A DNA stretch of 64,000 nt, taken from the NCBI RefSeq assembly GCF_030160015.1, contig NZ_BSNN01000006.1:1-64000 (forward strand), in the 5' to 3' direction. A program made the translations under genes and the position numbers. Positions 27,612 through 37,008 of the stretch are shown here, in pieces. Positions within the stretch are counted from its first letter, which is position 1, and each line of letters opens with the position of its first letter. Below the pieces are notes generated by a model that searched no databases, was not told the DNA's origin, and worked only from the letters and a program-made list of their open reading frames with translations. The DNA comes from Amylibacter marinus (GTDB lineage: Bacteria > Pseudomonadota > Alphaproteobacteria > Rhodobacterales > Rhodobacteraceae).

Positions 27612-29289
27612 CGGTTTGGACTTCTTTTTTGGCTTCGCGGTCTAACACTTCGTCCAGACCCAGCTCTAGCTTTAGGAGAATGCGGCTCTCGTCCTTGGCC
27701 TCTGGTTCAAACGATAGAGCGCGACGCCATTGGAATTCAGCCCTGCGTTTATGCCCGACCTTCCAATAGACATCCCCAAGGTGATCATTGACCACAGGGT
27801 CGTCAGGCAACAGCTCTACTGCCATTTCCATGGGCTCTACCGCGGCTTCAAACTTGCCCAAACGATAGCGCACCCAGCCCAGAGAATCGGTGATTACGCC
27901 GCTGTTTGGACGGGCTTTTAACGCATCTTCGATCAATTGTTGTGCGCGCTCTAAATCCAGCCCCTTTTCAACCAATGAATACCCTAGATAATTGAGAACA
28001 TCTGGTTGATTGGGCTCCAGCTCTAGCGCGCGGTTAAAGTTCATTTCGGCGCGGGGCCAATTATCCAACCGCTCGTTACAAACACCCAAGGCGTAGAACA
28101 AAAACCAGTGATTGCGGGCGGGTTCTTTAATCATCTTAACCGCTTGGTCATAGGCGGCCCGAGATGCGCTATACTTGCCCGCGACGCGCAGGATATCCCC
28201 CAGCGTCATGTGCACGCGGGGATTATCGCCGTGGCTGCGCGTAAGGCTGCGTAAAACTTCGACCGCCGCATCGCCTTTACCCAATTGAACCAATGTATCG
28301 GCGCGGCCAAATTCTGCATCCAAATAATGTGCGCTGTCGATAGGCACCGTGGCGTAGGTCTCGATCGCCAGCTCGTTTTGCTCTAGCGCGCGCAGAATAT
28401 CCGCAACCAACAATGTTGTTTCGCCATTGTCTGGGCGCAGAGCCTGTGCAATGCGCACATACAACAGGTTGGATTGTTGATTATCTGGCCCTGCCAGTAC
28501 CCCCGCTAGCATCCGAAACACCTCGGCCGCACCTTGGCGGGCGGTGGTGATATAATTGTAGTGCGAGCTGTCATTAGCGATTGCGGCGCGCAAAGCTTCG
28601 ATTTCTATGTCTTGGCCCCCGCGTAACACAGAATCCAACAGCTCTAGCGCTTCGTCCTTGCGCCCAAGCTCCGCCATAATCTGCGTATGTGCCAATAGGC
28701 TACCACGTGACAGACGCAAACTTCCCCGCTCATCGCCCGTTAGCAAGCGATCCGCCTCTTCGAAATCCCCAACCGCGGCCAACGCCAAAGATTTATGATA
28801 TTGGCCAAACAAGCGCAGGGTCTCTGGGGTATCCATCGCATCAAAGGCCGCAATCGCCGCGCCCATTTTCCCGCGCCCCAGCTCTATCCAACCAGCGATC
28901 AAGTCGCTGAGAATCGGGGTTAACCCTTCTTTGGCATCCGCTAAAACAACCGCCGCCCGCTCAAAATCTTCCATACGCAGGGCATCAGCCAGCAAGATCA
29001 ACGACCTTAGCTGGTTCACATGATTTGGATCATCAAGGCGACGAGCAAGTTCAGATGCAGCATCTAACTCGCCCATCCCCAAGGCCGCCAACATGGCATT
29101 TTGCACCAAGGAACTATTGTCGGGGTCCTTCTGCAAGGCCAGTGTAAAGTAATGGCGCGCCGCTTTGTAATCGCTGCGATAGCTGGCGGATGAGCCAGAT
29201 AGATATGCCCCGGCCAAGCCCTGTGCTTGCATTTGCGCAGGAGCAATCATTGCCAAAGTCAGTATTGTTGATTTCAAAAATTTATTCAT
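27601..29289 (-). CDS. Exported tetratricopeptide-repeat protein
   Basis: This 562-residue protein starts with a signal peptide (MNKFLKSTILTLAMIAPAQM, cleavage near QAQ at residue 23) and is otherwise built of helical TPR-type repeats, clearest near the C-terminus (NRALELEPNQPDVLNYLGYS; DALKARPNSGVITDSLGWV; AVELLPDDPVVNDHLGDVYW). Such periplasmic TPR proteins act as scaffolds; the exact role is unknown. The start at 29289 gives the signal peptide; an upstream in-frame start would add 48 residues. It overlaps ispE, so the two are co-transcribed. Confidence 0.88.
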   Translation of the reverse strand: MNKFLKSTILTLAMIAPAQMQAQGLAGAYLSGSSASYRSDYKAARHYFTLALQKDPDNSSLVQNAMLAALGMGELDAASELARRLDDPNHVNQLRSLILLADALRMEDFERAAVVLADAKEGLTPILSDLIAGWIELGRGKMGAAIAAFDAMDTPETLRLFGQYHKSLALAAVGDFEEADRLLTGDERGSLRLSRGSLLAHTQIMAELGRKDEALELLDSVLRGGQDIEIEALRAAIANDSSHYNYITTARQGAAEVFRMLAGVLAGPDNQQSNLLYVRIAQALRPDNGETTLLVADILRALEQNELAIETYATVPIDSAHYLDAEFGRADTLVQLGKGDAAVEVLRSLTRSHGDNPRVHMTLGDILRVAGKYSASRAAYDQAVKMIKEPARNHWFLFYALGVCNERLDNWPRAEMNFNRALELEPNQPDVLNYLGYSLVEKGLDLERAQQLIEDALKARPNSGVITDSLGWVRYRLGKFEAAVEPMEMAVELLPDDPVVNDHLGDVYWKVGHKRRAEFQWRRALSFEPEAKDESRILLKLELGLDEVLDREAKKEVQTGAQ

Positions 29290-29323
29290 AGGCACCCCGC
29301 GATTTACAGGAAACGTAGCGCCC

Positions 29324-29344
29324 CGCGTTGCCTGAGACAACGCG
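29324..29344. other. Hairpin upstream of the TPR gene
   Basis: CGCGTTG (29324-29330) and CAACGCG (29338-29344) form a perfect 7-bp stem with a 7-nt loop in the 95-bp gap between ETF-QO and the TPR gene, with weaker outer pairing ATTTAC/GTAAAT. No U-tract follows, so it is an untranslated-region structure of unknown role. Confidence 0.35.
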
Positions 29345-29384
29345 AGAATCGTAAATATACCAACAATGTTATCGCCCGTGTGGT

Positions 29385-31040
29385 CTACATATTTGGGTAA
29401 TTGGGGCCTTCGCCGCCCTGTGGTGTTGCCCAAGTAATATTGCCAGATGGGTCTTTGATGTCACAGGTTTTGCAATGCACACAGTTCTGCGCGTTGATTT
29501 GAAACCGTGGATCCGACCCATCGTCATTGCGGATAACCTCATAAACCCCTGCTGGGCAATACCGCTGTGCAGGTTCTGCGAATTCTGGCAAATTAACAGA
29601 AATCGGCAGCTCCGGATCTGCCAATTGCAGATGGCAAGGCTGTTCCTCAGCATGATTCGTTGCCGAAAAGCTGACGTTGGTCAGGCGATCAAAGCTAAGC
29701 TTGCCATCGGGTTTAGGATATTCGATCGGTGCATAATCCGCCGCCTTGCCGGTGCTTTCAGCATCGGTTTTCCCGTGACTTACGGTTCCAAAGAAGCTGA
29801 ATTTCAGCAGCGTCTGACACCACATATCAAAGCCCCCCAAAATCATCCCCAGCTTGGGTCCAAATTTGCTGTTCAGGGGCGCTACATTGCGCACGGTTTT
29901 CAAATCTTGGCCCACCGGCCCGCTGCGCAACTCCGCATCATAAGCGGATAATGTATCACTGGCGCGCCCATCAGCAAGAGCCGCTACCGCAGCCTCTGCA
30001 GCGGCAATACCCGACAACATTGCATTATGATTGCCCTTAATACGCGGCAGGTTCACCAACCCCGCAGAACAACCCAGTAATGCGCCTCCTGGGAATGCGG
30101 CCTGAGGGATGGATTGCAACCCGCCCTTAGTCACCGCACGCGCACCATATGCCACGCGTTTACCGCCTTCTAGTACCTTGGCAATTTTTGGATGATGCTT
30201 CCAGCGTTGGAATTCCATATAGGGGAAAAGATGTGGGTTCTTATAATTCAGATCAACGATATATCCGACATAAACCTGATTGTTATCAATGTGGTACAAG
30301 AAAGACCCGCCACCTGCTTGATCCCCCAATGGCCATCCCATTGTATGGGTAACCTCGCCTTCATTGTGGTTTTCAGGCTTTATTTCCCAAATCTCTTTCA
30401 TCCCTAAACCGAATTTGGGAACGTCGCACTCTGCATCTAAATTATACTTCGCAATCACTTGCTTGGACAGGGACCCCCGCACACCTTCGGATAGGAAGAT
30501 ATATTTTCCATGCAACTCCATACCGGGTTCGTAGCTGCTGCTGGGGGTGCCGTCTGGGTTTTTGCCAAACTCCCCTGCAATCACACCCTTGACCGCGCCA
30601 CTGTCATCAAAAACCAGTTCGGAACAGGCCATGCCTGGGAAAATTTCTACGCCCATGCCCTCGGCTTGTTCGGCCAACCAACGGCATACATTACCCATGG
30701 ATACGATATAGTTTCCGTGATTGTTCATCAGCGGCGGCATGGCAAAATTGGGCAATTTCGTCGCGCCAGTTTCACTGAGCTTAAGGAAATTATCCTCTTT
30801 CACCGCCACAGAAATCGGCGCGCCTTTTTCCTTCCAATCAGGGATCAGCTTGTTCAGCCCTACCGGATCCAACACCGCGCCAGACAGGATATGTGCACCA
30901 ACCTCGGATCCTTTTTCCAGAACAACAACATCCAAATCGGCATTCATTTGCTTTAAACGGATCGCCGCAGACAGCCCCGCTGGCCCCGCCCCAACGATCA
31001 CTACATCATAGGGCATTGATTCTCGTTCGATCTGGCTCAT
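29385..31040 (-). CDS. Electron transfer flavoprotein-ubiquinone oxidoreductase
   Basis: This 551-residue protein passes electrons from ETF to ubiquinone. It has the FAD dinucleotide motif VVIVGAGPAGLSAAIRL near the N-terminus, an internal amphipathic membrane-association region, and a C-terminal 4Fe-4S ferredoxin-like segment with Cys495 (CPAGVYE) and Cys520, Cys523 and Cys526 (NCVHCKTCDIKDP). Length and motifs match bacterial and mitochondrial ETF-QO. The etfAB genes are not in the window. It is divergent from greA across 186 bp. Confidence 0.96.
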   Translation of the reverse strand: MSQIERESMPYDVVIVGAGPAGLSAAIRLKQMNADLDVVVLEKGSEVGAHILSGAVLDPVGLNKLIPDWKEKGAPISVAVKEDNFLKLSETGATKLPNFAMPPLMNNHGNYIVSMGNVCRWLAEQAEGMGVEIFPGMACSELVFDDSGAVKGVIAGEFGKNPDGTPSSSYEPGMELHGKYIFLSEGVRGSLSKQVIAKYNLDAECDVPKFGLGMKEIWEIKPENHNEGEVTHTMGWPLGDQAGGGSFLYHIDNNQVYVGYIVDLNYKNPHLFPYMEFQRWKHHPKIAKVLEGGKRVAYGARAVTKGGLQSIPQAAFPGGALLGCSAGLVNLPRIKGNHNAMLSGIAAAEAAVAALADGRASDTLSAYDAELRSGPVGQDLKTVRNVAPLNSKFGPKLGMILGGFDMWCQTLLKFSFFGTVSHGKTDAESTGKAADYAPIEYPKPDGKLSFDRLTNVSFSATNHAEEQPCHLQLADPELPISVNLPEFAEPAQRYCPAGVYEVIRNDDGSDPRFQINAQNCVHCKTCDIKDPSGNITWATPQGGEGPNYPNM

Positions 31041-31163
31041 GGTAACCTCCTAGCTCGTCAATCTTACAATTTACGCACAATAATCAGATATCTAAAACCG
31101 AAACAATGATAACTCCACGTTTTTTGTCGTTATTCGAATATATTCCTCAACTTATTTGATGCC

Positions 31164-31192
31164 TTGCCAGTTACAATTCGTGAATTTATGTT
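31164..31192 (+). promoter_or_regulatory. Candidate greA promoter
   Basis: TTGCCA (31164-31169) and TATGTT (31187-31192) are 17 bp apart, about 35 bp upstream of the greA start codon. The region between greA and ETF-QO is AT-rich and otherwise shows no ORF. Confidence 0.5.
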
Positions 31193-31226
31193 AGCCCCTT
31201 AAAAAGAGTAGCAAAGAGTTTCCCCT

Positions 31227-31697
31227 ATGGAAAAAATTCCAATGACTCCTGCAGGCTTTAAGGCCGCAGATGATGAACTAAAACAATTGAAATCCGTTGA
31301 TCGGCCCGCGGTAATCCGCGCCATCGCCGAAGCCCGCGAACACGGAGATCTATCAGAAAACGCTGAATACCACGCCGCGCGCGAGCAACAAAGCCACATC
31401 GAGGGCCGAATCAAAGTACTGGATGCCCTAATTGGCAAGGCACAGGTCATTGATGTAACAAAAATGTCCGGCTCGGTTAAATTTGGCGCTACCGTCACAT
31501 TGGTTGACGAGGAAACCGATGCCGAGAAAACATATCAGATCGTTGGTGAGCAAGAGGCCGATATTGAACGGAACCTATTGAATATCAATTCCCCTATTGC
31601 ACGCGCCTTGATCGGCAAAGAAGAAGGCGACAGCGTAGAGGTTCGCACCCCCGGTGGCGTTAAGGATTACGAAATTCTGACCGTTCAATACATCTAG
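31227..31697 (+). CDS. greA: Transcription elongation factor GreA
   Basis: This 156-residue protein has the GreA layout: an N-terminal coiled coil whose tip carries the acidic residues that enter the polymerase secondary channel ([22 protein letters not shown], about residues 37-57) and a C-terminal FKBP-like domain ending in [15 protein letters not shown]. It rescues backtracked RNA polymerase by stimulating transcript cleavage. A membrane-protein gene follows after 10 bp. Confidence 0.97.
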   Translation: MEKIPMTPAGFKAADDELKQLKSVDRPAVIRAIAEAREHGDLSENAEYHAAREQQSHIEGRIKVLDALIGKAQVIDVTKMSGSVKFGATVTLVDEETDAEKTYQIVGEQEADIERNLLNINSPIARALIGKEEGDSVEVRTPGGVKDYEILTVQYI

Positions 31698-31707
31698 CGC
31701 CCTACGC

Positions 31708-32709
31708 ATGTCCGAAAAACAGCCCATAGTCATTCCAGCCGCCATCACTATCGGTGTCGTTGTCAGCATGATTTGGGCTGTATTGGTGGTGTTGTTTTTC
31801 TTGATCAGCGGCCAAGCCATCGCAGATGCGTTTAACACCCCGCTGGTGGGGTTATTGACGCTGTTAACCATTATCCTGCCACTGGTTTTGATTTGGACAG
31901 TGGCTGTCACCGCTGGTACGGCACAGAAACTAAAATCCGAGGCCAAAATTTTGCGCCGCGAACTAGGTCAAATTTCACAAAATCTGCGCAATATTCCCCA
32001 ACAGTCGCACACACCAGAACCAACGGTTGAAACAGCGCAGATCATGTCTCAGCTAAAACTGATCGCTGAAATGACCGTGCAAAATGACAAGCGCCTTCAG
32101 GCGCTGGCCAAGGGGAATACCGCCCCCCCAGAGGTACTTGATCTAACCCAAACGGTCTTTGGCGATTTTCAAACCAGCGAAGACGAGGTGCAGATCGCCC
32201 TACCTTTTAGCGCAACCGCCGCCCAAAAAGAGCTCCCCCCCATGCCGGTGGCCGATTTGATCAAGGCAATTAATTTTCCAAATGGCTCTGCAGACAAGGA
32301 TGGGTTTCGTGCCCTGCGCCGCGCAATGGAGGATCGCAAATTGCGCGAAATGCTGGATCATGCCCAGCGCGTGATGTCGATGCTGACCTCTGATGGGATA
32401 TTTATGGATGATCTGTCACCCGATCGCCCCGTCGCATCTGCATGGCGCGATTTTGCAAAAGGCGCGCGGGGCAAATCCGTAACGACCGTTGGCGGGGCCC
32501 GTGACAAGGCCGTTTTGGCCATTACCCGAGCCAGAATGAAAACCGATCCAGATTTCCGTGAACATGCGCATTATTTTCTACAGATGTTTGATCGCATGTT
32601 GTTTGATTATGAACCACAGCTGAAAAATCACGAGATCACCGACCTTGCCGATACACGTTCGGCGCGGGTGTTTATGATCTTGGCCCGTATTGGTGGCGCC
32701 TTCGACTAG
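31708..32709 (+). CDS. Two-helix membrane protein of unknown function
   Basis: This 333-residue protein has two N-terminal membrane helices (about residues 9-34 and 44-69), a predicted coiled coil (TAQKLKSEAKILRRELGQIS), a proline/glutamate-rich linker, and a soluble C-terminal domain of about 150 residues (from MPVADLIKAINFP) rich in basic helices. I do not recognise the family with certainty; similar proteins appear to be conserved in Rhodobacteraceae. It follows greA by 10 bp and its stop overlaps that of convergent moeA by 4 nt. Confidence 0.78.
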   Translation: MSEKQPIVIPAAITIGVVVSMIWAVLVVLFFLISGQAIADAFNTPLVGLLTLLTIILPLVLIWTVAVTAGTAQKLKSEAKILRRELGQISQNLRNIPQQSHTPEPTVETAQIMSQLKLIAEMTVQNDKRLQALAKGNTAPPEVLDLTQTVFGDFQTSEDEVQIALPFSATAAQKELPPMPVADLIKAINFPNGSADKDGFRALRRAMEDRKLREMLDHAQRVMSMLTSDGIFMDDLSPDRPVASAWRDFAKGARGKSVTTVGGARDKAVLAITRARMKTDPDFREHAHYFLQMFDRMLFDYEPQLKNHEITDLADTRSARVFMILARIGGAFD

Positions 32710-33965
32710 GTGGACAGACTGCCAAAGGGGATGAATTTTACCAGATCGCCCCGCTGAATATTCTCTGCCCCATGCCCCAGCTCTATCAGCCCATCAGCCC
32801 AGCTTAGCCCTGAAATCCGCCCAGAGCCTTCGGATGCAAAAACCTCGACATCACCTGCATCATTCAGCCGCGCGCGCAGGTATTCTCGCCGCCCATCTTT
32901 TTTGTTTTTACTAAATGCCGCCGGCGCGAAATAAGATTGCGGCTGACGCCAGCCCTGCCCTGATAGGGCACAAAACGCAGGCCAAGCAAACAGCGCCGCA
33001 CAGACCATCGCCGCAACCGGATTCCCCGGCAGGCCAAACACAGGAACACCCCGCCACAGCGCTAGCGCCAGCGGACGTCCAGGCTTGATCGCAATACGCC
33101 AATTTTGCAGATTACCCTCATCACCCAATAATTTTGATATGTGATCCTCGTCGCCCGCAGAGGCCCCGCCAGAGGTTAGGATCACGTCCACCTGTTGCGC
33201 GGCATGATTCAATGCTTGGCGAATAACGCCCCTATCATCCGCTTGGATACCCAGATCAACGGCGTCGTAGCCCCACTGGCGCAGAGCACCTAGCAACATC
33301 GGACGATTGGCATCAAAAATCTGGCCCTTTTGCTTCGGTGTCGCGCTGTCCACCAGCTCGTCCCCCGTGCTCAGCACCCCAACACGTAGGCGTTGAAAAA
33401 CACGCACCCTGGCCACGCCCACACTCGACAAAACCCCAATATCAACTGCCGACAGCTTACGACCTTTGGGCAGAACAACCGCGCCCTTGGTGATATCTTC
33501 GCCCTTGGGGCGAGTATTCGCCCCCCTCTTTAGGCCCGCGCGAAAATAGATGTGATCCCCGTCAAGGTTCACATCTTCCTGTAAAATCACAGTATCAACC
33601 CCCTGCGGAATCGCCCCCCCCGTAAGAATACGAACCCCGTGACCCATAGGCACTGTGCCGCTATACACCTGCCCCGCGGCCGAGCGCCCCGCCACCAGCG
33701 GCAACGCAATTTCTTCCCCTGTAGGGAGGTTGGCGTGATTAAACCCGTAACCATCAACCGCCGCATTCATAAAGGGGGGATGATCCGCAGGCGCGATCAC
33801 ATCCGCCGCCAGAACATCACCAACCGCCCCGTGTAGCGGTACATCATGTTGCGCCACTACCGGCCGCAACACTGCGCGCAACTGCGCCAAGGCCTGATCC
33901 ACAGGTGTCCAATCAACGCCGCGTGGCATGGCAAAACAATCATCGCGCAATGGGGGTGGTTTCAT
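32706..33965 (-). CDS. moeA: Molybdopterin molybdenumtransferase MoeA
   Basis: This 419-residue protein inserts molybdate into adenylated molybdopterin. MoeA motifs appear in order: the N-terminal domain with PPFMNAAVDGYGF, GHGVRILTGGAIPQGVDTVI, the MogA-like domain with STGDELV and LTSGGASAGDEDH, then GLPGNPVAAMVC and the C-terminal beta domain. It overlaps the 3' end of mobB by 4 nt (ATGA). With mobB, mobA and fdhD it forms a cofactor-maturation operon, probably serving a formate dehydrogenase encoded elsewhere. Confidence 0.95.
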   Translation of the reverse strand: MKPPPLRDDCFAMPRGVDWTPVDQALAQLRAVLRPVVAQHDVPLHGAVGDVLAADVIAPADHPPFMNAAVDGYGFNHANLPTGEEIALPLVAGRSAAGQVYSGTVPMGHGVRILTGGAIPQGVDTVILQEDVNLDGDHIYFRAGLKRGANTRPKGEDITKGAVVLPKGRKLSAVDIGVLSSVGVARVRVFQRLRVGVLSTGDELVDSATPKQKGQIFDANRPMLLGALRQWGYDAVDLGIQADDRGVIRQALNHAAQQVDVILTSGGASAGDEDHISKLLGDEGNLQNWRIAIKPGRPLALALWRGVPVFGLPGNPVAAMVCAALFAWPAFCALSGQGWRQPQSYFAPAAFSKNKKDGRREYLRARLNDAGDVEVFASEGSGRISGLSWADGLIELGHGAENIQRGDLVKFIPFGSLST

Positions 33966-34465
33966 TTTGATAGCCCTTGGTGGTCTAGGATAAACGCGGC
34001 AATCTGTGCGGTGTTATCCAGATCAAACTGTGTAATGTCGATATCTAGCGCCACATCGCTGGCCACAGCGCAAATCGTGGGATCATCGCCTGCGCGCAAG
34101 GCATCCGTGACCACTCCCCGATAGCATTCCAGCTTCGCATGGCTCTCGCGTTTGTACCCTTCGACCAAAATCAAATCCACCGGCGCCATCTGCGCCAAGA
34201 GCATATCAAAGCTCGGCTCAGGTGCGCCACGCAATTCCTGCATCAATGCCCAGCGGTTCTTAGAAGCCAGCATCACCTCGGATGCACCGGCGGCGCGGTG
34301 ACGATAGCTGTCGCGCCCTGGGTGATCCACATCAAATGAATGATGGGCATGTTTGATCGTAGACACCGTATACCCCAGCCCAGTTATATGCGCGACCAAA
34401 CGTTCCATCAGTCCTGTCTTGCCGGAATTTTTCCAGCCGGTGATGCCAAAGATTTTCTGTTTCAT
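33962..34465 (-). CDS. mobB: Molybdopterin-guanine dinucleotide biosynthesis protein MobB
   Basis: This 167-residue GTP-binding protein has the P-loop GITGWKNSGKTGLMERL and the conserved IKHAHHSFDVDHPGRDSYRH segment of MobB, an accessory to MobA in guanylating molybdopterin. The start at 34465 gives AGGTGA a 6-nt spacing and a 4-nt ATGA overlap with mobA; an ATG two codons earlier has its ribosome binding site directly adjacent and is less likely. moeA follows with a further 4-nt overlap. Confidence 0.93.
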   Translation of the reverse strand: MKQKIFGITGWKNSGKTGLMERLVAHITGLGYTVSTIKHAHHSFDVDHPGRDSYRHRAAGASEVMLASKNRWALMQELRGAPEPSFDMLLAQMAPVDLILVEGYKRESHAKLECYRGVVTDALRAGDDPTICAVASDVALDIDITQFDLDNTAQIAAFILDHQGLSK

Positions 34466-35073
34466 TCCCATTCACCTGAATAAAGCGAGGCCAAGCGATG
34501 CACCTCTAGCAGATCCTCAGGGCGGTTTGCATTGAAAAACACATCTAAATCCTCGGTATCCCATTCAACCGTTTGCCATTCATACTGGGTGACAAATGCC
34601 AAAACCTTGCGCGTTGTGCCATTTAGAGCGCGGCGTAGATCATGGCGCAGATCCACATCCCAAGCCCCAAAGGTAGGTTGCAGATTACGCCCCTTTTCGC
34701 CAGTGCTGGATTTGGCCAAGACAATAGGCCCAGCCTCTGCGCACAGGGATGCCGCCAAGTCTGTTGGATAAAACGGCGCATCCACAGATACAGTCACAAT
34801 CCGCGAGAAGCCCTTGGCGGCGGCATGATCTAACCCCGCCAACACCCCGGCCAGGGGCCCTGCAAAATCCGCGATACTGTCGCGAATCCACGCATGGCCC
34901 GTAGTGTAATCAATCGTGCTGTTTACGGCGACACACGGTATTTGTCTTGCCAATCGATCCGCCGCATGATCCACCAATCGCGCGCCCCAAGGATAGCGCA
35001 TCTGAGCCTTATCCGCATCGCCCATGCGCCGCGATTGCCCCCCCGCCAGTACTACCCCCAACGGATCAGTCAT
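34462..35073 (-). CDS. mobA: Molybdenum cofactor guanylyltransferase MobA
   Basis: This 203-residue nucleotidyltransferase attaches GMP to molybdopterin. The N-terminal GVVLAGGQSRRMGDADKA is the nucleotide-binding signature, and VSVDAPFYPTDLA contains the metal-binding aspartate. The start giving MTDPLGVVLAGG at 35073 was chosen because GGGATGGGG lies just ahead; another ATG is three codons upstream. It overlaps the end of fdhD by 8 nt and the start of mobB by 4 nt. Confidence 0.94.
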   Translation of the reverse strand: MTDPLGVVLAGGQSRRMGDADKAQMRYPWGARLVDHAADRLARQIPCVAVNSTIDYTTGHAWIRDSIADFAGPLAGVLAGLDHAAAKGFSRIVTVSVDAPFYPTDLAASLCAEAGPIVLAKSSTGEKGRNLQPTFGAWDVDLRHDLRRALNGTTRKVLAFVTQYEWQTVEWDTEDLDVFFNANRPEDLLEVHRLASLYSGEWE

Positions 35074-35884
35074 GCGCCCCATCCCAAATCAATCGCTCTT
35101 GGCCAGACAGGCACATAAACCGCTGGCCGCGAAACCGCCCGATCAACGTCAGGCCCACTTGATTGGCAATCTCAACCCCCCATGCAGTAAACCCAGAACG
35201 CGACGCCAAAACGGGTATCCCCATCAGCGCGCATTTAATCACCATCTCGGATGTTAATCGCCCCGTTGTATACAGGATTTTGTCCGCTGAATTTGCCTGT
35301 GTTTGATGCATCCAACCTGCAATTTTATCCACCGCATTGTGCCGGCCCACATCCTCCATATAGACCAACGGGCTGTCCTCTTGGCACAGAACGGTCCCGT
35401 GAATTGCCCCCGCATTTAAATACAGGCTGTCGGTGGTATTGATGGTTTTTGACAGCGCATATAGCCAGCTGACGCGCAACGGCGTGGTGGGCAGGCGCAA
35501 TCCCTCTAGCCCTTCCATCATATCCCCGAAAACAGTACCCACCGCACAGCCAGAGGTTCTGGTCTTTTTGCGCAGCTTTTCTTCATATTTTGTAGTGCCA
35601 TCGGTGCGTACCACCACGGTTTCCAGCTCTTGGTCGTAATCCACCGCATGCACCGTCTCCTTCGCCGCCAACATGCCCTGGTTTTTCAAGAAGCCAATCG
35701 CCAGATATTCAGGATAATCCCCGATGGTCATGGCGGTAACGATCTCTTGCCCATTTAGGAAAATGGTCAGGGGCCGCTCTTCGACCACATTAACCTGTTG
35801 AGTATCCCCATTTTGGTCGACGCCAGACAGGCGGCGGGTCAGGCCGGCGGCGGTGGGGTCGGGCTGAAGTATGTATTGTACCAT
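35066..35884 (-). CDS. fdhD: Formate dehydrogenase accessory sulfurtransferase FdhD
   Basis: This 272-residue protein matches FdhD, which transfers sulfur from IscS to the molybdenum cofactor before its insertion into formate dehydrogenase. Conserved segments include EERPLTIFLNGQEI, AIGFLKNQG, MEDVGRHNAVDKIAGW, TGRLTSEMV and ASRSGFT. The active-site loop is TSGCAVGTVFG: only Cys113 of the CxxC pair known from E. coli is present, the second position being Gly116. The start at 35884 was chosen as family-like; an upstream in-frame start adds 35 residues. It heads the fdhD-mobA-mobB-moeA operon. Confidence 0.93.
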   Translation of the reverse strand: MVQYILQPDPTAAGLTRRLSGVDQNGDTQQVNVVEERPLTIFLNGQEIVTAMTIGDYPEYLAIGFLKNQGMLAAKETVHAVDYDQELETVVVRTDGTTKYEEKLRKKTRTSGCAVGTVFGDMMEGLEGLRLPTTPLRVSWLYALSKTINTTDSLYLNAGAIHGTVLCQEDSPLVYMEDVGRHNAVDKIAGWMHQTQANSADKILYTTGRLTSEMVIKCALMGIPVLASRSGFTAWGVEIANQVGLTLIGRFRGQRFMCLSGQERLIWDGAHD

Positions 35885-35962
35885 TACAAAAATTCCATTG
35901 TCGCATTGCCAGTATTGGCCTAGCGTTGCCGCTCTATATACCTGAAAATTTGGAACCTTGAA

Positions 35963-36685
35963 ATGAACAAACCGACACAATCGGTGCATTCCTACTATTG
36001 GATTGGCTTGCGTGACACAGTGCCGTTTCTGTTGATCATCATCCCCTTTGGATTGTTGTGGGGGGTCGTTGGATCCGAGGCAGGCTTTGATCTGACGGCG
36101 GTTATCGCCATGTCGCTGATTGTGGTTGCTGGCGCGGCCCAGTTCACGGCCACCTCTTTAATGGTGGAACAGTCCCCCCTATTCATTACGGTACTGGCAG
36201 CACTGGCGGTTAATCTGCGCATGGTTATGTATTCGGCCGCATTGGCCCCCCATTTGGGCGGCCAACGTCTGGGCATGCGCCTGTTAACCTCTTATTTCAT
36301 GGTTGATCAGAATTTTGCGTTGTCGATTAAAAAGTTCGAAGATGCCCCAGAAATGAAGGGGGCGGAAAAGGCACAATACTATTTGGGTTCCGCCACATTG
36401 CTGGTAATCGGCTGGGTCATCGCATCGGTCTGTGGTGCGGTTTTTGGTGCCACTATCCCAGATTACTTTGCCTTGGATTTTGCAATACCGATCTGCTTCA
36501 TCGCTCTATCTGCACCGCTGATGCGTAGCCTGCCGCATTTTGTTGCGGCGGTTGTTTCTGTGATCGGTGCGCTGATGTTTGTGAATATGCCCTACAGCAG
36601 TGGACTATTGCTTGCCTCGGTCATTGCGATGATCGCAGGGGTGCAAACAGAGATGTTTCTAAAGCGCCGCGGGGGAAAATCATGA
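35963..36685 (+). CDS. azlC: AzlC-family branched-chain amino acid exporter, large subunit
   Basis: This 240-residue integral membrane protein has the AzlC layout with about six to seven helices and the conserved N-terminal DTVPFLLIIIPFGLLWGVVG and GAAQFTATSLM segments. AzlC works with the small AzlD subunit to export branched-chain amino acids or analogues. azlD overlaps it by 4 nt. The gene is divergent from fdhD across 78 bp, and an Lrp-type regulator lies just downstream on the other strand. Confidence 0.92.
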   Translation: MNKPTQSVHSYYWIGLRDTVPFLLIIIPFGLLWGVVGSEAGFDLTAVIAMSLIVVAGAAQFTATSLMVEQSPLFITVLAALAVNLRMVMYSAALAPHLGGQRLGMRLLTSYFMVDQNFALSIKKFEDAPEMKGAEKAQYYLGSATLLVIGWVIASVCGAVFGATIPDYFALDFAIPICFIALSAPLMRSLPHFVAAVVSVIGALMFVNMPYSSGLLLASVIAMIAGVQTEMFLKRRGGKS

Positions 36686-37008
36686 TCGAAACCAGTACGA
36701 TTTGGATCGTTATCATCCTATTGGGTCTTGGCACTTTTTTGATCCGGTTTTCCTTCTTGGGGTTGATCGGCGATCGCAAACTGCCCCGCTGGATCACTCT
36801 GCACCTGAATTATGTAGCCGTGGCTGTTATGCCCGCACTGGTTGCACCATTGGTTGTCTGGCCCGAGGCAACGGGCGGCGCGCTGGATGCGCCGCGCCTG
36901 TTGGCCGCACTTGCCGCTCTCGCGGCTGGGTTGGCCCTTCGTTCGGCACTTTGGTCTGTCAGCATCGGGTTTGGCGTTCTGTATTTTATGCTGTTTGTCG
37001 TCAGCTAA
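36682..37008 (+). CDS. azlD: AzlD-family branched-chain amino acid exporter, small subunit
   Basis: This 108-residue protein with about four membrane helices has the AzlD N-terminus (LLGLGTFLIRFSFLGLIGDR) and starts within the ATGA overlap with azlC, the standard arrangement for this two-component exporter. Its 3' end overlaps the convergent lrp-type gene by 8 nt. Confidence 0.9.
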   Translation: MIETSTIWIVIILLGLGTFLIRFSFLGLIGDRKLPRWITLHLNYVAVAVMPALVAPLVVWPEATGGALDAPRLLAALAALAAGLALRSALWSVSIGFGVLYFMLFVVS

